This document shows, one piece after another, positions 1-12,480 of a DNA stretch of 64,000 nt. A program made the translations under genes and the position numbers. Numbering within the stretch: position 1 is the first letter of the stretch; every line of letters starts with the position of its first letter. This DNA is from Tenodera sinensis (taxonomy: Eukaryota; Arthropoda; Insecta; Mantodea; Mantidae), in assembly GCA_030765045.1 (NCBI GenBank), contig CM060967.1, positions 151,409,751 to 151,473,750 of the forward strand, given 5' to 3'. Under the pieces are notes generated by a model. The model made no database searches. It was not told the origin of the DNA and saw only the letters and a list, made by a program, of their open reading frames with translations.

Positions 1-46
1 AGGAGGAAAGAATGGAGGGAAGAAAGAAAGAAAGAACAATAAGGAA
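1..46. repeat. GA-rich (GAAA)n simple repeat
   Basis: The window opens in purine-only sequence with short runs of the GAAA tetramer. There is no coding content. Confidence 0.7.
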
Positions 47-104
47 GAAAACATGGGACCTATAGTTTAGGGACCAGGAATACTTACCACTTGATCATAG
101 AGGC

Positions 105-500
105 AATACAACTCGTTTATCTGGCCCTTGTTTATCCAGATCAGATTTGCAGACTTTTTTTTAAAAATTTAAGTTCACATTAGATAATAAATTGAACTAC
201 AACAGCAATGACATAACTATAAGTACATCAAATATTCACTTTATAATTTTATTCACTGTACAGTTTCTGCATAAATTGTACAATAAATTATGGTAATTCA
301 TACTGTACTGTACTGTGCTACCTGTTGAATTTAAGAAAGATTTAGTTGTGTGTGACACAGTGTTGACATGGTATGTCTCACCAGCTATAAATAGCACCAG
401 AAGAAAGCGTTAACGTTGATCCCTACCCAACACAACACCACCTTCAATCTCCTTGGTTTTCCTAGTATTTTCAAACGCATGTGTCATTAATGTTGATATC
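105..500 (+). mobile_element. Tigger/pogo-type DNA transposon fragment
   Basis: This stretch matches, base by base with gaps, the left part of the complete Tigger-type element at 52605-53497. Shared landmarks are the TTTATCCAGATCAGATTTG block, the TGCATAAATTGTRCAATAA block and the CTATAAATA..GCCAGAAGAAAGC-like block. Clean terminal repeats are not visible, so it is an old truncated copy. No transposase reading frame survives. Confidence 0.6.
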
Positions 501-529
501 ACCTATAGTCAATTTATTTTCGTTTGTCA

Positions 530-935
530 ATAATTTGTTAAGGACACATCTAAATACTCTAGAAATTCAGAAACTGGAGTATTTGATGACCTATATATAC
601 TTTGTTCAGAATCTTTTGAGACAGTGGAAGGGAGAAATATAACCTTCCACTGCCTCAAAAGACTCTTAACAAAACATATATCTAAAATTATGTGGGCTTG
701 CTTCTCATTGTACACCTTAATTGCAGCCATTTATATGATCTTTTCAACACTTAATTTCATAACCCACTCTAGTACTTGTAATTTTACATTATTTTCAACA
801 TATATTGTGACACCTCTATCCTTGTGTTTTTGTCTATAGTAGCTACTAGCCAGTTTAAAATTAGGGATTTTGCACAGGTTTATATTACTATACCACAAAC
901 CATGTTCAGTGATTACAACTACTTGCGGTCTTATG
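530..935 (-). pseudogene. LINE endonuclease (EEP) domain remnant
   Basis: On the minus strand one reading frame with a single internal stop (about 731) reads as the N-terminal half of a LINE apurinic-type endonuclease. It has an ITEHGL-like start (the TE.WL motif region), a RGVTIYV strand and an AAIKV strand, in the order usual for that domain. In LINEs this nuclease nicks target DNA for target-primed reverse transcription. Nothing of the reverse transcriptase follows. It abuts the LINE-tailed short element at 945-1080 on the same strand, so the two may derive from one chimeric insertion. Confidence 0.55.
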
Positions 936-944
936 TCACTTAGC

Positions 945-1080
945 TGCCTTCTTGCAATGTTGTTGTTAGCTAATGCTGGATTTCTGACAATGAAGTCATT
1001 AATCCTCCTGCTCTCCAATATTTTTTGATATTGAAGAGAGCAATAGCAGTAATAGTAACCGCTTTTTAGAGAGCACCATA
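945..1080 (-). mobile_element. Short LINE-tailed retroposon, copy 1
   Basis: Read on the minus strand it has about 60 bases of body (TGCTCTCTAAAAAGCGGTTA start, then ATTACTGCTATTGCTCTC), then the same 3' tail as the RT-RNaseH LINE ending at 60926, finishing in CTAACAACAACA. Two more copies lie at 38205-38336 and 54505-54628. No ORF. It looks like a non-autonomous element using the LINE 3' end. Confidence 0.6.
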
Positions 1081-1399
1081 TATGCAATGTGAAGTCTACT
1101 CTAGAGATGTTTCACTGATTGCTCTTGTGGCTCAATTCGTAACATCAAAAGCTGTAGTCCCAAAGGTTGTGGGTTTGTTTCCTATCATGCAGTACTATTT
1201 TTGCTTTTCTTTTTTATTCCATCTGAAGAAGAGCATTAACACTACTATCATTTCATTATTCAGCTCACACCAGAAATCTTGGTTAGGACAGGACAGTCGT
1301 CCTTTTGCCAGTGTCAGTTTTGCCATAAAAATTCAGATCGCAATTTTAAGCAGTTCCTATAAAATGTAAAGTCTTAATTTTTTTATCTTTTTACTCTTT

Positions 1400-1502
1400 C
1401 TTTGAGGCCCAAATGATCTCGTTGTCGACGGGCCGTTAAACCCCACACACTCACTCACTCATTCACTTATTCACTCACTCACTCACTCACTCACTATTCA
1501 TT
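1400..1502 (+). repeat. SINE 3' end with (CACT)n tail
   Basis: A short core containing GTCGACGGGCCGTTAAACCCC is followed by a CACT tetramer array. The same core and tail recur in reverse orientation at 26105-26190 and 62324-62371. The core-then-tetramer order fits the 3' end of a SINE whose tail is a simple repeat. Confidence 0.6.
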
Positions 1503-2110
1503 CACTCTTTCTTTGACCCTTTAGACTACTTTCCATTCTAAAGTGCAGATATGAATGTATTGAGCAGGTTTCAACGTTTTGTTAGCAAGAATTGTAATTA
1601 ATTGTACTGACATGTTGAAATAAAACTGCATACATTGAAACATAATTTAAAATCTAGATCAAAACAGCATTAATGTGTTCTACTCAAAATAAAGAAAAAA
1701 TATGCAAACTACACTCAAACTCAAAAACAATGAAGGCCTTATGCTCAAACACTAATGCCATAATTATTGCACCTGGGTATATGCTCTAAAACATCCCTTC
1801 CTTTTCTACTGTGGCACTTGTGAATAGTTGATATTAGTCAGTGGTATACTGGCACTTTAGAAACTTATAACTGTAACTTCAAAATCTGAACAAACAGATC
1901 ATAAATCTCCTATCTCAAATTACTGGTTAAGACATCTCCATATACTCTGAAAATATTTTGGTGTATTTCATTAACACCCTGTGTATATAAAATATGAATA
2001 AATTTGTTTAAAGGATACAGAATTAGAATTAAACTAATTTCTCTTACAAATATTTTAAATACCTATTAACATTTTCAGAATAGTGTACAGATACCATATT
2101 GTGACTTTGG
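1503..2110. other. Intergenic, nothing recognised
   Basis: AT-rich sequence with no convincing ORF, RNA gene or repeat match elsewhere in the window. Confidence 0.5.
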
Positions 2111-2114
2111 TGGG

Positions 2115-2492
2115 TGTAAAGTAAAGAAGACAGCTGTATTCGAGATAAAGAAACACTTTTATTTCCGTAAACAGTAACTTTGTACACTCGTTGCAACAGC
2201 AAGAAAGTCTTTTCTGATTCACCAACAGCACGGCTCCGAATTAGTAACACAAAAACTGTCCCTTCTCACACTTTACCGCTATTTATATCTCCCAGGCACT
2301 ATTCTGGAAACTTCAGGAAAGTTCAGTTATTATTGCGGTGAAATACAAAGCAGACAATTCCTGAAGTCTCTATCCCTTTCTCTCTTTCGGCAAGCGCCCC
2401 AACAATGCGGCCATTCTCTGTCTCTTCCCTTCGGCTCCTTTGTGGTGGTGCCGACAATAATGCGATGGGCGACACTATATAAAATTGCTACA
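2115..2492 (-). mobile_element. Possible solo LTR
   Basis: On the minus strand the segment begins TGTAGC and ends TTTACA, as LTRs do. It contains a TATA-like GATATAAATAGCGG stretch and, downstream, an AATAAA polyadenylation signal before the 3' end. It is more GC-rich than its flanks. No convincing target-site duplication was found and there is no second copy in the window, so the call rests on layout only. Confidence 0.4.
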
Positions 2493-2499
2493 CATGTAT

Positions 2500-3174
2500 A
2501 AATCTGATAACTCCTGATGAGTCTCCACTTTATGAGCTTTGCTTTACACTTGTAAGCATTTTGTGACAGTAAAGATTCTAATCAAAATTGAAGCACACAT
2601 ACACAAAAGGAAAAATCTCGGTGCACATTTCAAAATTATGAGTACACTAAGAATTAATACCAATTTCAACAATTTTGTGTTCGAAGCCATCACTTCTCAG
2701 TCCCAAAGTCTGAAAACCACTCCATTAAAATGAGTAAATAGTGAGAAAGAATGTATAGCCAAGTGCAGAGATTTTAGATATTACTCAGATATAAAAAAAC
2801 CAAATGAATACTAATGTTCCACAGTGACAACAGATATTTTTCTTATCTTTAGTTTTGCAACGTTTATTCATCAGTAACAGCAGTAAATAGGAAAGTTAAT
2901 GGTCTTGGTCTTGAGAACTTCATTAATTTACTTTTAATCAGTTCATAATATCAACATCACCTGTATTATAAAAATACACTTTCTATCCAATAAATCTTTT
3001 AACTGATTGAGTATTAGGGATAGATATTCTCTGCCCAATGTGAATGCCAACCATGTGTTATGGATGGAAATTCTCCATCAGAGGAATGCATTTGCGATAA
3101 TGTTGGTTTTGAGAAGGAATCCCACATCTGAGATAAGTACCCCAGTGGCATCTGAGATTCCCTGGTGTTCTACC
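2500..3174. other. Intergenic, nothing recognised
   Basis: AT-rich; the short ORFs here have no recognisable motifs and no second copies. Confidence 0.5.
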
Positions 3175-3405
3175 AGGAAAATACAAATCGGTTGCAGAAT
3201 TTGATGTCATACTGGCAAGTTGCCATGATAGTTCAGTAGTTAGAGCAGCTGCATAAAGCGGAAGATCCGTGGTTCAAATTCCGGCTGTGGCATTGAATTT
3301 TTCAGTCCTGATCCAACCTCTCAAACATTGCCCACACATAGATTGTGTGTTTAAAAAAAAACCAGCAATAGGTTGGTTGGCATAAAAAATAACAATTTAA
3401 ACACG
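3175..3405 (+). mobile_element. tRNA-related SINE (325-bp family), single copy
   Basis: Contains an A-box-like AGTTCAGTAGTTAGAGCAGC and a B-box-like GGTTCAAATTCC, then the family hallmark GGCATTGAATTTTTCAG and the TGTGTGTTTAAA block. The same order is seen in the tandem array at 59351-60390. The anticodon-stem region is degenerate, so this is a retroposon and not a tRNA gene. Confidence 0.75.
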
Positions 3406-3769
3406 TGCTGTAAATCTCCTCTGTTTACAAAGGAATAATTCATGATTCTGACATTCTGATATTGCAAACAGACCCCCTACTCAGTTCTTCACTTACAAAA
3501 GAGTAACTCAAAACACATGACTAAGGAAAGAAAGGCAGGCAGCAGTCAGCTCATAATGTAATCTAATGGAAAATTGACATCCTAAAAGGTTATGCACAGA
3601 CAAATTGGAGGGAAAAAGTATTAAAATTACAAATTAACCAAGTTTGTCACATGCAATATCATAAGTAAAGCCCAGGTTTCTAAGCAAAATGCTTAACTTT
3701 TTCTAGAGCTTTAAAGGTAAGTAGAAGGGCTATGCTTCATAAGACACACCTAGATGAGCAACTTTAACT

Positions 3770-5785
3770 TTTTTTGTGTGTGTGTTAATGTATGCTTATT
3801 TTGCAGGAAAACATTTTCGCTTACTTATTTTACGAAGTTTAATTAAAATAGCATATTTTACCCAAAACTGTAAATTTAAAAATGCATATTTCAAGGTTAT
3901 CCATGATTTATCAATGATTCGCTATTTTCTCAGCTAAATTCGTAAGAAAGAAACACTAGGATATAGACCAGTGTTGAGGAGAAAAACTACTTGCTGCGAT
4001 TAGTAGAGTGAATTCATCAGTCACTTATCGCCTGAGATAACACAATGATGTCATGAACAAGCATGATGATTCCCTGAGTTCCAAGCTGCAGTATTTAGTA
4101 CTGCAAGGTGTGCATGACTGCGTAGAGTGTCAACTCATCAGTCAGATATCGCAATGATGTCATAAACAAGGATGTTGATTCCCTGAGAACTGAGCTGCAT
4201 CTTCTTGTGCTATGATTTTTAGTTGAGTTCGATATTGAAGTTATGGAATGCCGTCCACAAAAGCCTCTCAGTCAGCTTTCCTATGAAAATTTATGAACAA
4301 GTTTGGAAAAAATATTTTCATTGAAGATGGTAGTGTCTTATTTTTTTTGGTGTTTGAAAAGAGTGTTTCTGCAAAAAAAAAAATATGAGATTGTGCAGCA
4401 CATTAATAAAACAGCATAAAGAGAGGTTTAAGAATAAATCTAAGTTAAACCAGCAATTGATTAAAGGCAAAGTTGGTGAACAATTGAGTTCTAGTGATAC
4501 ATTTTCCAAAGACTTATGTTTAGCATTAGTGGGTTTAGATATTCCAGTCTATAAATTTAATAATGTGCAGCTTCATGTATTTTTAGAAAAATACACAAGT
4601 AAAAGTGTGCTGGATGACTCTACATTGCGCAAAAACTATATGCCACAGTGTTTTCAAGAAGTGATTGGTAATATTCGGAATACACTGAAGCATGAAAACA
4701 TGTGGATTTCTATTGATAAAACTACAGATGCATTGGGACGGTGCATGTGTAGTGCTGTAGTTGGTGCTATGAAAGCAGGTAGCAGATCATTTCTTCTGAA
4801 TATACAAATACTGTAAAAGTAAATCATTCAACTAATGCCAGATTTTTCAATGACTCATTACAGTATCTTTCTTATGGCCAGAAGGGATACGGTATGACAA
4901 TGTATTGCTATTTGTCAGTGATGCTACCCCATATATTGTTAAAAGTGGGAGCTGGATTGAAAGTCCTTTACCCTAAATTATTTCACCTAACGTTCCTTGC
5001 TCATGGTTTACATCATGTCACTGAAACTGTTAGAAGCTAGTATAAAGATGTGCATCTTCTTTTTTCTAGCAAGAAGAAAGTGTTCATCAGTGATTAGAAT
5101 TCAAAAATTCCATGAACTACTTCCAAATTTATCTTTGCCTCCTCAGCCAGCTTTGACTTGGTGGGGAATGTGGTTAGAGGCTGTCATACTATGTAGGACA
5201 TTTCAGTGAAGTGAAAACTGTTTTGAATTCCTTAAATGCAGATGATGCAGTCAGTATTGCCACAACACAAGAATTTTTTGTTAAAAACGTCACACAAGAA
5301 AAGATACAGTACATCCATAAGAACATTCACTTTCTCTGATTCACAAAGTTTCAGTAACATTGTCATCAGAACCATATGGGGTTACAAAAATTGCATTTGA
5401 TAAAGTCAATCAGGTGCTACAGAAAAATTATGGATACAAAACACTGTGTCAAATTTCTAAAAAGCTTTCTGGCGAAGAAACACACATTGAAGAGCAATTC
5501 ACCGAAGAACTGTGGTGCTTTTCTCATGCACCTGTGACATCATGCGACGTGGAAAGAACATTTTCACTGTACAAATAATTTTTCACTGATAGACATAGGA
5601 GTTTTATACAGGAAAATCTCAGGATGACCTTCCTTGTGTACTGTAACAGCCTTCAATAAGGTAAGCGTTTTGCGAAACTATTTATCATATTTGCATGCAT
5701 TCGTTTTTGCTTTTTCTGGTGCTTATTTTTGTCATTTTTCATGCTTGTTTTACTATTTTATTTTGCTTAGAAATCCGGGCTTTAA
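3770..5785 (+). mobile_element. hAT transposon remnant, copy 1
   Basis: The coding part is homologous at protein level to the hAT element at 23828-26058, which is on the opposite strand. The right end (CATATTTGCATGCAT, then a CCGGGCTTTA end near 5785) resembles the right terminus of that copy. The left end is too decayed to place, so 3770 is approximate. It is clearly older than the second copy. Confidence 0.6.
4385..5640 (+). pseudogene. hAT transposase, decayed
   Basis: Three pieces in different frames make up one degraded transposase: 4385-4816 (N-terminal region with the ISIDKTTDA-like start of the RNase H-fold catalytic domain), about 4850-5210 (FVSDATPY-like strand, then an LTWWGMW segment matching the LTRWGTW motif of the other copy), and 5360-5578 ending in the TSCDVERTFSLYK motif of the hAT C-terminal dimerisation domain. 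At least two frameshifts separate the pieces and the last frame stops early. The family acts as a cut-and-paste DNA transposase; this copy cannot be functional. Confidence 0.65.
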
Positions 5786-6049
5786 TAATAAGCATTCTAA
5801 TTACATGCATTAATGTATAGAATGAGCATTATAATTACTTTATATTTTAGTTCATCAAAATAGCACCAAGAACAAAGGAGTTATTAACATTTAACACATA
5901 GAGTTGAGATGTAAAGCTCAAGCAGGATTTAAATTTATATTGGTCGATGTACAGCTGCCATCCAGGATTTAAATGGCTGCACCACAATGGGTTAATATTT
6001 CTGGATTTGAAATTTACAGGAAGGATAGAAATGTGCACACAGCTTTCAA

Positions 6050-6120
6050 TGGTAAAGAACAACAACAACAACATTAATAATAGTAATAATAATAGTAATA
6101 ACAGCAATAACAATTGTAAA
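6050..6120. repeat. (AAC/AAT)n trinucleotide repeat
   Basis: About 60 bases of interrupted AAC and AAT trinucleotides. The reading frame across its complement (poly-Leu) is an artefact. Confidence 0.85.
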
Positions 6121-7780
6121 ATGTAACTTAATCTAATATTATTACTTGATTTACCAGCTTTGGAAACAGTTTTAATTAATATACAATACTAAATGATAAA
6201 AATGATTATGACCACATAGTGGTCATGCAATTAGGCAATAGTTGTGATTGTAATATACCATATTTCATCCCATTATTGTCACCATCACATAATACTCACA
6301 CCTTGATTTATAACCAAGCAATCAGGAATTAAGCATTTCACTGCATAATAGTTGCATTAATATTCTTGGTATTCACTGTTGAGAAATATTGAAAAATAAC
6401 ATGCCATCACTGCAACCTTTTAGGTTCACAGGAGAGAGTACAGGGTATGCAGCATATTGCAATGTATTACTCATTGTCGATGTCATTATTTGCCCATGGT
6501 GACTAGTCCATCAAAGATGGTTCTTGTACCTAAACTGCTAGAGTTAGCAGACGTGACTAAACAAAAGGAATAAAGCAACAAGGGATGCGAACCATTTGGT
6601 CAGCACATGCCTAGTAAATAACCATCTTATTCTTCAATTGTGTATGTCTATTTATTTCTATAGTTATTCTAATTGTGCTTATTTTGTGAAACATAGTGTG
6701 GAGAAATACAGAATTTATACAACAGGTGTTAAACTAGGAGTGATTATGTTTGCAGAACAGAATGTTAATCGGGCTGCAGAAAGGGAGTTTTCAGTAAGTG
6801 AAGACTTTTAAGAGTGGCACAAAGTTCAATTACACTGTAATCTACAAACTATTAAAAGCGCTCTTTTGTTGGCTCTTACACTGGAAAGTTTGGTAATATC
6901 GACTCCAGTTAAAAATAACACACTGGCCAGCAGTATTGTAAATGCTTTTGTAATAAATAGATGAGTCTAAATTTAATAAATCCAAAGTCACACTTTTATT
7001 TTATTTTTTCATTTATTATTTATTGGAGTAGAAGTTTGCATGGTAGTGTCAGCATCACTTTTGTTTCCTCTCCTTCCCCTCTCCCTTCTTTTCAGTGTGA
7101 ACAGTGCAGTGTGGCCTCGCTTGAAAATGCTTGGGCTCACTCTTACTCCCATTACTGCACACCATAGTCACTGAAAGCTAATATAGCCAGTCTTGTAATT
7201 TATTCTTTATAATATTCTTCATAATGGTCACTCTGCACAATAGTTGCACCGTGTATTTTTATTTTATAAAGAAAGCATAAAAAGTGCAATAATTATGTAA
7301 TGAAAGATGGTACTAGTTATTGTCTTCTAGTGATATACCTAGCTAATTGACAAAAAAACAAGATGAGCAAGTAAGCACACAGACTTGTATTGGTTTTACA
7401 GAAAAAGTATCTGTTACCTCTTTCCACACAGCCCTACTCCATGGACAACAATGACCTTTATTGCCATTTTTTTAAACACAAGAAATGTAACATAGGGCTT
7501 GTGTGTTTAGTAAGCTTTTTGTATAATTGATTATTAAACCTATGTTCATATTAAGTAAAATGGATCATGTGGATTATTCATTTTTTGCTTCACTGTTCAA
7601 CCTCACCCTCTTCATTATTACAGTTATTTGGGGTTATATTACATATTAGCATGTTAACAGAAAATTAACCTTACACTGCCCAGTTCAGATAACACTTCAG
7701 CTAAAAATAAATACTGTAGCACACCATGGCTCATTACTGGTTTTAATCACTAAGAAAGGTTTCATTCTACTTTTGATATA
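6121..7780. other. Intergenic, nothing recognised
   Basis: AT-rich sequence; scattered ORFs of 60-75 codons show no motif, no codon conservation between copies, and no repeat partner in the window. Confidence 0.45.
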
Positions 7781-7782
7781 TG

Positions 7783-8330
7783 CTGCTCAAAAAAAATTAG
7801 AGGAACATGTGTTTAAACCAATGTCCCAAAAGAAATTTGATATAATTCATTTTTGGCAGTTTTTAATTACAGATTGGGGAGCTGTGTAAAATTATAATAG
7901 GCACTCTAACAAACTTTTATTTCAAAGGATTGGAAATATGATAAAAACATTGATTGGTGCAAAAAAAAAAAATGTAAATACCAGATTAAATTGTTTATTA
8001 ATGAGTGTTTCCATAGCTATTTCAACACTGTGCGTAGTGTGTCCTCCATGAGCTGCAATAACTCCATAACACCTATGTGGCATGTTTCACACCAGCCTCC
8101 TAATAGCAATTTGTAGGATACCCTCCCATTCTTCAGTGGGTGTATTGGCGAATTCTCCCAAGTTCTGTGGCACATCAGGCACTTGCAAAGAGATTTTTCC
8201 AGCTCATCTCACAGATTGTCAATCAGATTAAGAGACTCTGTGCAGGCCAGTTCATTACCTGAATTTGGCATTCTTGTAAGACATGCTTGGTACTTCGTGC
8301 TGTATGGTGTTTAGCATAATCATACTATAG
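7783..8330 (-). pseudogene. Tc1/mariner-type transposon remnant
   Basis: The left end reads TGCTCAAAAAAAATTAGAGG, which is a Tc1/mariner-like terminus. On the minus strand the region 8000-8200 encodes a decayed transposase C-terminus: a segment like IPQNLGEF..TPTEEWEGI, an IAIRRLV-like helix, a CYGVIAAHGGHT-like end. Stops and frameshifts break it. Confidence 0.55.
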
Positions 8331-8479
8331 AAGAAAATTAAGATTAATTCCATGTGCACAGGGTATGAGTTCTTTCACGTTTAATGCCTCATATTAATAT
8401 CCTCTACAACCAACTGCAGATTAGGAAAACTGATAACATTCAAGTTAGCCATTTGGTGAAAATCTTCGTGCATATGGTC

Positions 8480-8690
8480 GATGGTAGAGGTCTGCATCGG
8501 CTCGGGCCAAGCCCTCATATATACAGTATGTATTGTTATTGTTGATTACCATTATTATTATTGTTATTATTATTATCATCATCATTATGATAAAAACTAA
8601 ATTACAAATCAGGCCAAGCCGGGCCCGGGCACTATAACTTCTTCTTGGGCTCGGGCTTGGTTGAGGCCGGGCCATATCTAAGAATGTTGG
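8480..8690. repeat. GC-rich repeat interrupted by (ATT)n
   Basis: Runs of GCTCGGGCC-like words flank an ATT trinucleotide array at about 8545-8592. The GC-rich words occur on both sides in related form (GGGCTCGGGCTTGG). Its origin is not recognised. Confidence 0.45.
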
Positions 8691-8699
8691 CCTCTGATC

Positions 8700-9310
8700 A
8701 CTGGACTATGCAAGAACTTGGATACTGCTTCTGCCGAAGATCAACATAGGAATAAGCGGAAGCGATGGGACTGCAACAAGTCGCTGATGCTAAAGAGGCG
8801 TGCAATCGCATTGCAACAGGGATGAAATGCCGGTTTGAGTCAATATCTCATGTTGATGTTTGTAAGCTCTTAGACACAGGAAATTTTTAAGAATATTCGT
8901 AAAATTTTCCAGAGCATATTCTAGACTTGGCTGCAATGACATATCCCATGCTAAACAGGAACAAATTGAAATCAGAACTTTCACTTATTTATGAAAGTCC
9001 AGAATTTCATCATGGGAGTGGGGCATTACCACTACTTAGGATGCTATATTCAAACAGTCTGGTTGAAGATTTTGATGAAATGGCAAATCACCTGAGGATT
9101 ATTGTCACAATCCCTATGACTACAGCAGAATTGGAGCATTGCTTTTTCTCACTAAAGCGGTTCAAGTGCTTCCTAAGGAACACAATGAAGCAGGACCGAC
9201 TTTTGGCACTTGCCATTGCTCTCTACAGAAAAAAAGTCTAGTTTTGAGCATCAAAGACTTCAACACCAAGGTTATCAACATGTTTGCCGGCATGCAAAAT
9301 CATCGGGCTA
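8700..9310 (+). pseudogene. hAT-superfamily transposase C-terminal remnant
   Basis: The frame 8927-9241 ends in a segment typical of the hAT C-terminal dimerisation domain: a TTAELEHCFFSLKRFK motif followed by FLRNTM and QDRL. It is a different hAT lineage from the copies at 3770 and 23828, whose equivalent motif is TSCDVERSFS. Upstream (8700-8926) short conserved-looking stretches remain but the frame is broken. Confidence 0.65.
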
Positions 9311-10279
9311 ATTTACTACTATAATCAGCAACAGGTGAGTTCATTTACATTACCACTCTATCAGCATGCAGCACACTATCCGTTAAATCCACGAGCCACC
9401 ACTGAGTATATTGCATGTGTTTTTTTATGTGATATCACCTATTGCTTAGGTCATGAGCCACCACTGACTTTTACATGACCATTAAAAATAAACTAAATCA
9501 ATGTTCACTGCTATATGGAACTCAAGAACTGATCCATTCAGTTTGTCTTGTTCAGAAATAGAGGAAACAGGGTGGAGGGGGGTGGGCATATAAAACCCCG
9601 ACCAGTTGGTGTGAACAGGGTGTCCCACAGGTAATCCAGGGGTTGACTCCCATCAGTGGAGACCAGGGCAGACCTTCCATCTCGCATCCTCAGGGACATC
9701 ATCAGGCAACCCAGCCAGTCAATCCCCCTACAGGGTCAAATGCCCAAAGTGCACAGCACACCTTGAATGCTCCACAGACGTCTTGAGTGCAACACTCACA
9801 ACCACCACAAAATAAACAACACCAGCTCCAGACCAAACCTCCCACCCAAACCAATCCAAGGCCACAGAGGGAGAGGAAAACCCGAGAGCCTAAACCTGCA
9901 CCCAGAGTGGCGGTGGCAAGTGGTACTTCCACCCCTCGACGTCATCAGGGGGAGGATAGGGCTGAGGATATCCCATCAGTACCTCTGCACCCACGACCAC
10001 CACACCCCCAACCCCTGGCTTTGATTTCGCGGACCTGCTCAAGTGGGTGCAGCTAGTACTGCAGTCCCATGGGCAGAGGATCTGCGACCTCATCGCTAGA
10101 TTCTTTTCCACGAGCGATGCAGCAGGAAAGACGCTGATCGCAGTGGAGGGACTTGCCCTTCTGACCGCTCTACTCCCGTGCGCCCAGAATGGCCAGTCGA
10201 ACTAGGCCAAGTACCTTGTTTCGATTTGCATTCTGGAACGCGTGTGGACTGACCGACCAGGCGGGGTAGTTATTCCACT

Positions 10280-10880
10280 TTCCCCGATCCTATGCCCTAT
10301 ACGCCATCTTAGTCGGTGAAACACATCTCCGTCCAAACGACCGCTTCCGCATTCCGGGCTACGTCTGTCACAGAAGGTCGCCATGGGAGCGGAACGGCGG
10401 TGTTCGTAAGGCAGAACGTGGTCCATCGCCCAATCAAACTCCCAACTCTTCAAACCTTAGAGGCCACGGCAGTCACCTTGGACCTCGGCACGGAGATTTT
10501 GGTAATGTCTGTGTACTACCCTCCCCGCAGGCAGTTCGTACCCAACGACTACCTCTCTATCCTAGCTCTTAATCCCAATGCCATCCTGGAAGGCGACTTC
10601 AATACCAATCACCAGCGCTGGCATTGTGGTCGAAGGGCGGATGCCCGAGGCAATACAATCATCCGCCTCCTCGACGCGGACCAGTGGCGACCCACACATC
10701 ATCCGCATGGCCGAGAACTACCTTCTGTCATCGACTTTGCAATCATCAAGCATTTCCCATTCCATCTCACCCTCACATCAATCAACGCTCTTCAATCAGA
10801 CCACAATCCAGAGTTGACAGAAATCAACATCCGGATTGCCAGTCATGACAGCTCGATACAAACTGGAGAAACGGACTGGG
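10280..10880 (+). pseudogene. Jockey-type LINE endonuclease
   Basis: An EEP-family nuclease reading through at least two frames: VGETHLRPNDRFRIPGY (active-site Glu region), then from 10316 VFVRQNVV, VYYPPRR, LEGDFNTNHQRW (catalytic Asp/Asn motif) and SDHNP (catalytic Asp-His motif near 10796). The retained GDFN and SDH motifs make the assignment firm. The 302-codon frame continues past the domain only by chance. Confidence 0.75.
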
Positions 10881-11639
10881 AAGGCGTTCGCAAGTGCCTC
10901 CGTACCTCCATCCCACCCAACCCCAGAATCACAGACAACCCAACCCCCCGAGGCGGCAGTCTCTTCCTTCATATCCATTGTGACACGAACTGCCCACAAC
11001 CTAACTGTCCAAGCCCCAGCATCCCTGCACCCAGATGTCCTTCCACTCGACAGAACCCTCTTCATCCACCGCTCCTGGGTGGCACGGAGACTCTACCAGA
11101 GGCACCGCACCCCCCCCCCTCACAACAGAGCCCTGCTATGGCGCTTGCGCCGACAGGTCCGAGTCCGTCTACGCGAGCACCGAGTGCAAGCGTAGGAGGA
11201 CAAGATGGCCAGCTTGAGCACTGAATGTGGGGACGTGTGGAAGATTGTCAAAAGCCTTCGCAACCGCTAAGGATAATATACCTCCCCACTCCAAGGCACG
11301 CGAGGCCTAGCCTCCGAACCCCAAGCCAAAGCCAATGTGTTTGCCGACTACCACGTACCATGTGTCCAAGAGACGACCCCCAGGACTACCGATTCTCGGA
11401 ACGTATCCGCCGGGATGTTCGTCGATACTTTCGACGCCCCCCGGAGGATGCGGAACGACTCCCGGTAATACGTCCCAGTGAACTCCATGGCGCACTCTAG
11501 GGCCTCAAATCCAAAAAAAGGCGGCGGGACCTGATGGGCTGACCCCCCCCCCCCCTCATGCTTCACCACCTTCCCTTCAACGCCGTGCTCTTTCTGACTA
11601 GGGTGTTCAACATGTGTCTCACCCTGGGTCACTTTCCAT

Positions 11640-12480
11640 GAGAGTGGAGAGAAGCTCGGGTGATCTGCATCTTGAAGCCCGGGAAAGTCCCGATACACCC
11701 CTCCAACTGCCGATCCATAAGCCTCCTATCTACCCTCTCGAAAGTACTTGAGAGGACGATCTTAAACCGCTTGTCCCCATTGTTGGGAGACATTCAAGCC
11801 ATCCCTGAACACCAATTCGGGTTTCGTCCTGGCACTCTACGCCTCAGCAGTTGCTGCGGGTGGTGGAGGCTGCTGCCCTGGGTTTCCAGGAACGCGCATT
11901 CACTGCTGCGGTATCTCTGGACGTAGAAAAGGCGTTCTCAACGACCTGGCACGCGGGACTTCTATTCAAGCTCATCCAACTGGGACTACCTACAAAAATG
12001 ATCATCATCCTAAACAGCTTCCTCAGACACCGCACATTAAAAGTCACGGTCGCGGGGAGAACATCTACACTAAGGCCAATAAGAGGCGGAGTCCCCGAAG
12101 GCTCTGTGCTGTCCCCCACGCGTTTATATGGCAGACTTTCCATCACAGCCACAGGTCAGCATAGCTCAATATGCGGATGACGTATTACTGTTCTGCACCA
12201 ACAAACACATCCTCAGAGCCTTTAACCCCATACAGCGACACCTCCGCCTCGTCCAAGAGTGGTGTCGGCTATGACGAATGTCCGTTAATCCGGACAAGAG
12301 TCACGCCATCCTCTTCACAAGGAGCCATACTCCCGCAGACTGACCCACATTCCAATTTCGAGGTTTGAGTGGAGAGACTTCATCACCTACCTAGGAGTTA
12401 AATTGGATAGGAGTCTAACTTTCCGCGGGCATATCAGAGATCTCTCGGCGAGGGGCTATTGCCTCACTGTATCCTATGCT
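11640..12480 (+). pseudogene. Jockey-type LINE reverse transcriptase
   Basis: Pieces in shifting frames: CRSISLLSTLSKVLERTI and HQFGFRPG near 11710-11835, VSLDVEKAFS near 11912, GGVPEGSVLSP near 12087, the catalytic YADDVLLFC at about 12170-12200, and a YLGVKLDRSLTFRGHI end near 12390-12435. At least three frameshifts. Together these are blocks A to E of a LINE reverse transcriptase. Confidence 0.75.

Noticed and set aside
5847..6113. Leu-rich 'signal peptide' ORF on the minus strand
   Set aside because: The Leu run is the translation of the AAC/AAT microsatellite at 6050-6120.
8445..8675. 76-codon minus-strand ORF
   Set aside because: It runs through an ATT trinucleotide array (poly-Ile/Asn) and GC-rich repeat words; the composition is that of a repeat, not of a gene.
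9702..9932. Cys/Gly-rich minus-strand ORF
   Set aside because: It is antisense to the GC-rich Jockey LINE and carries no known Cys spacing.
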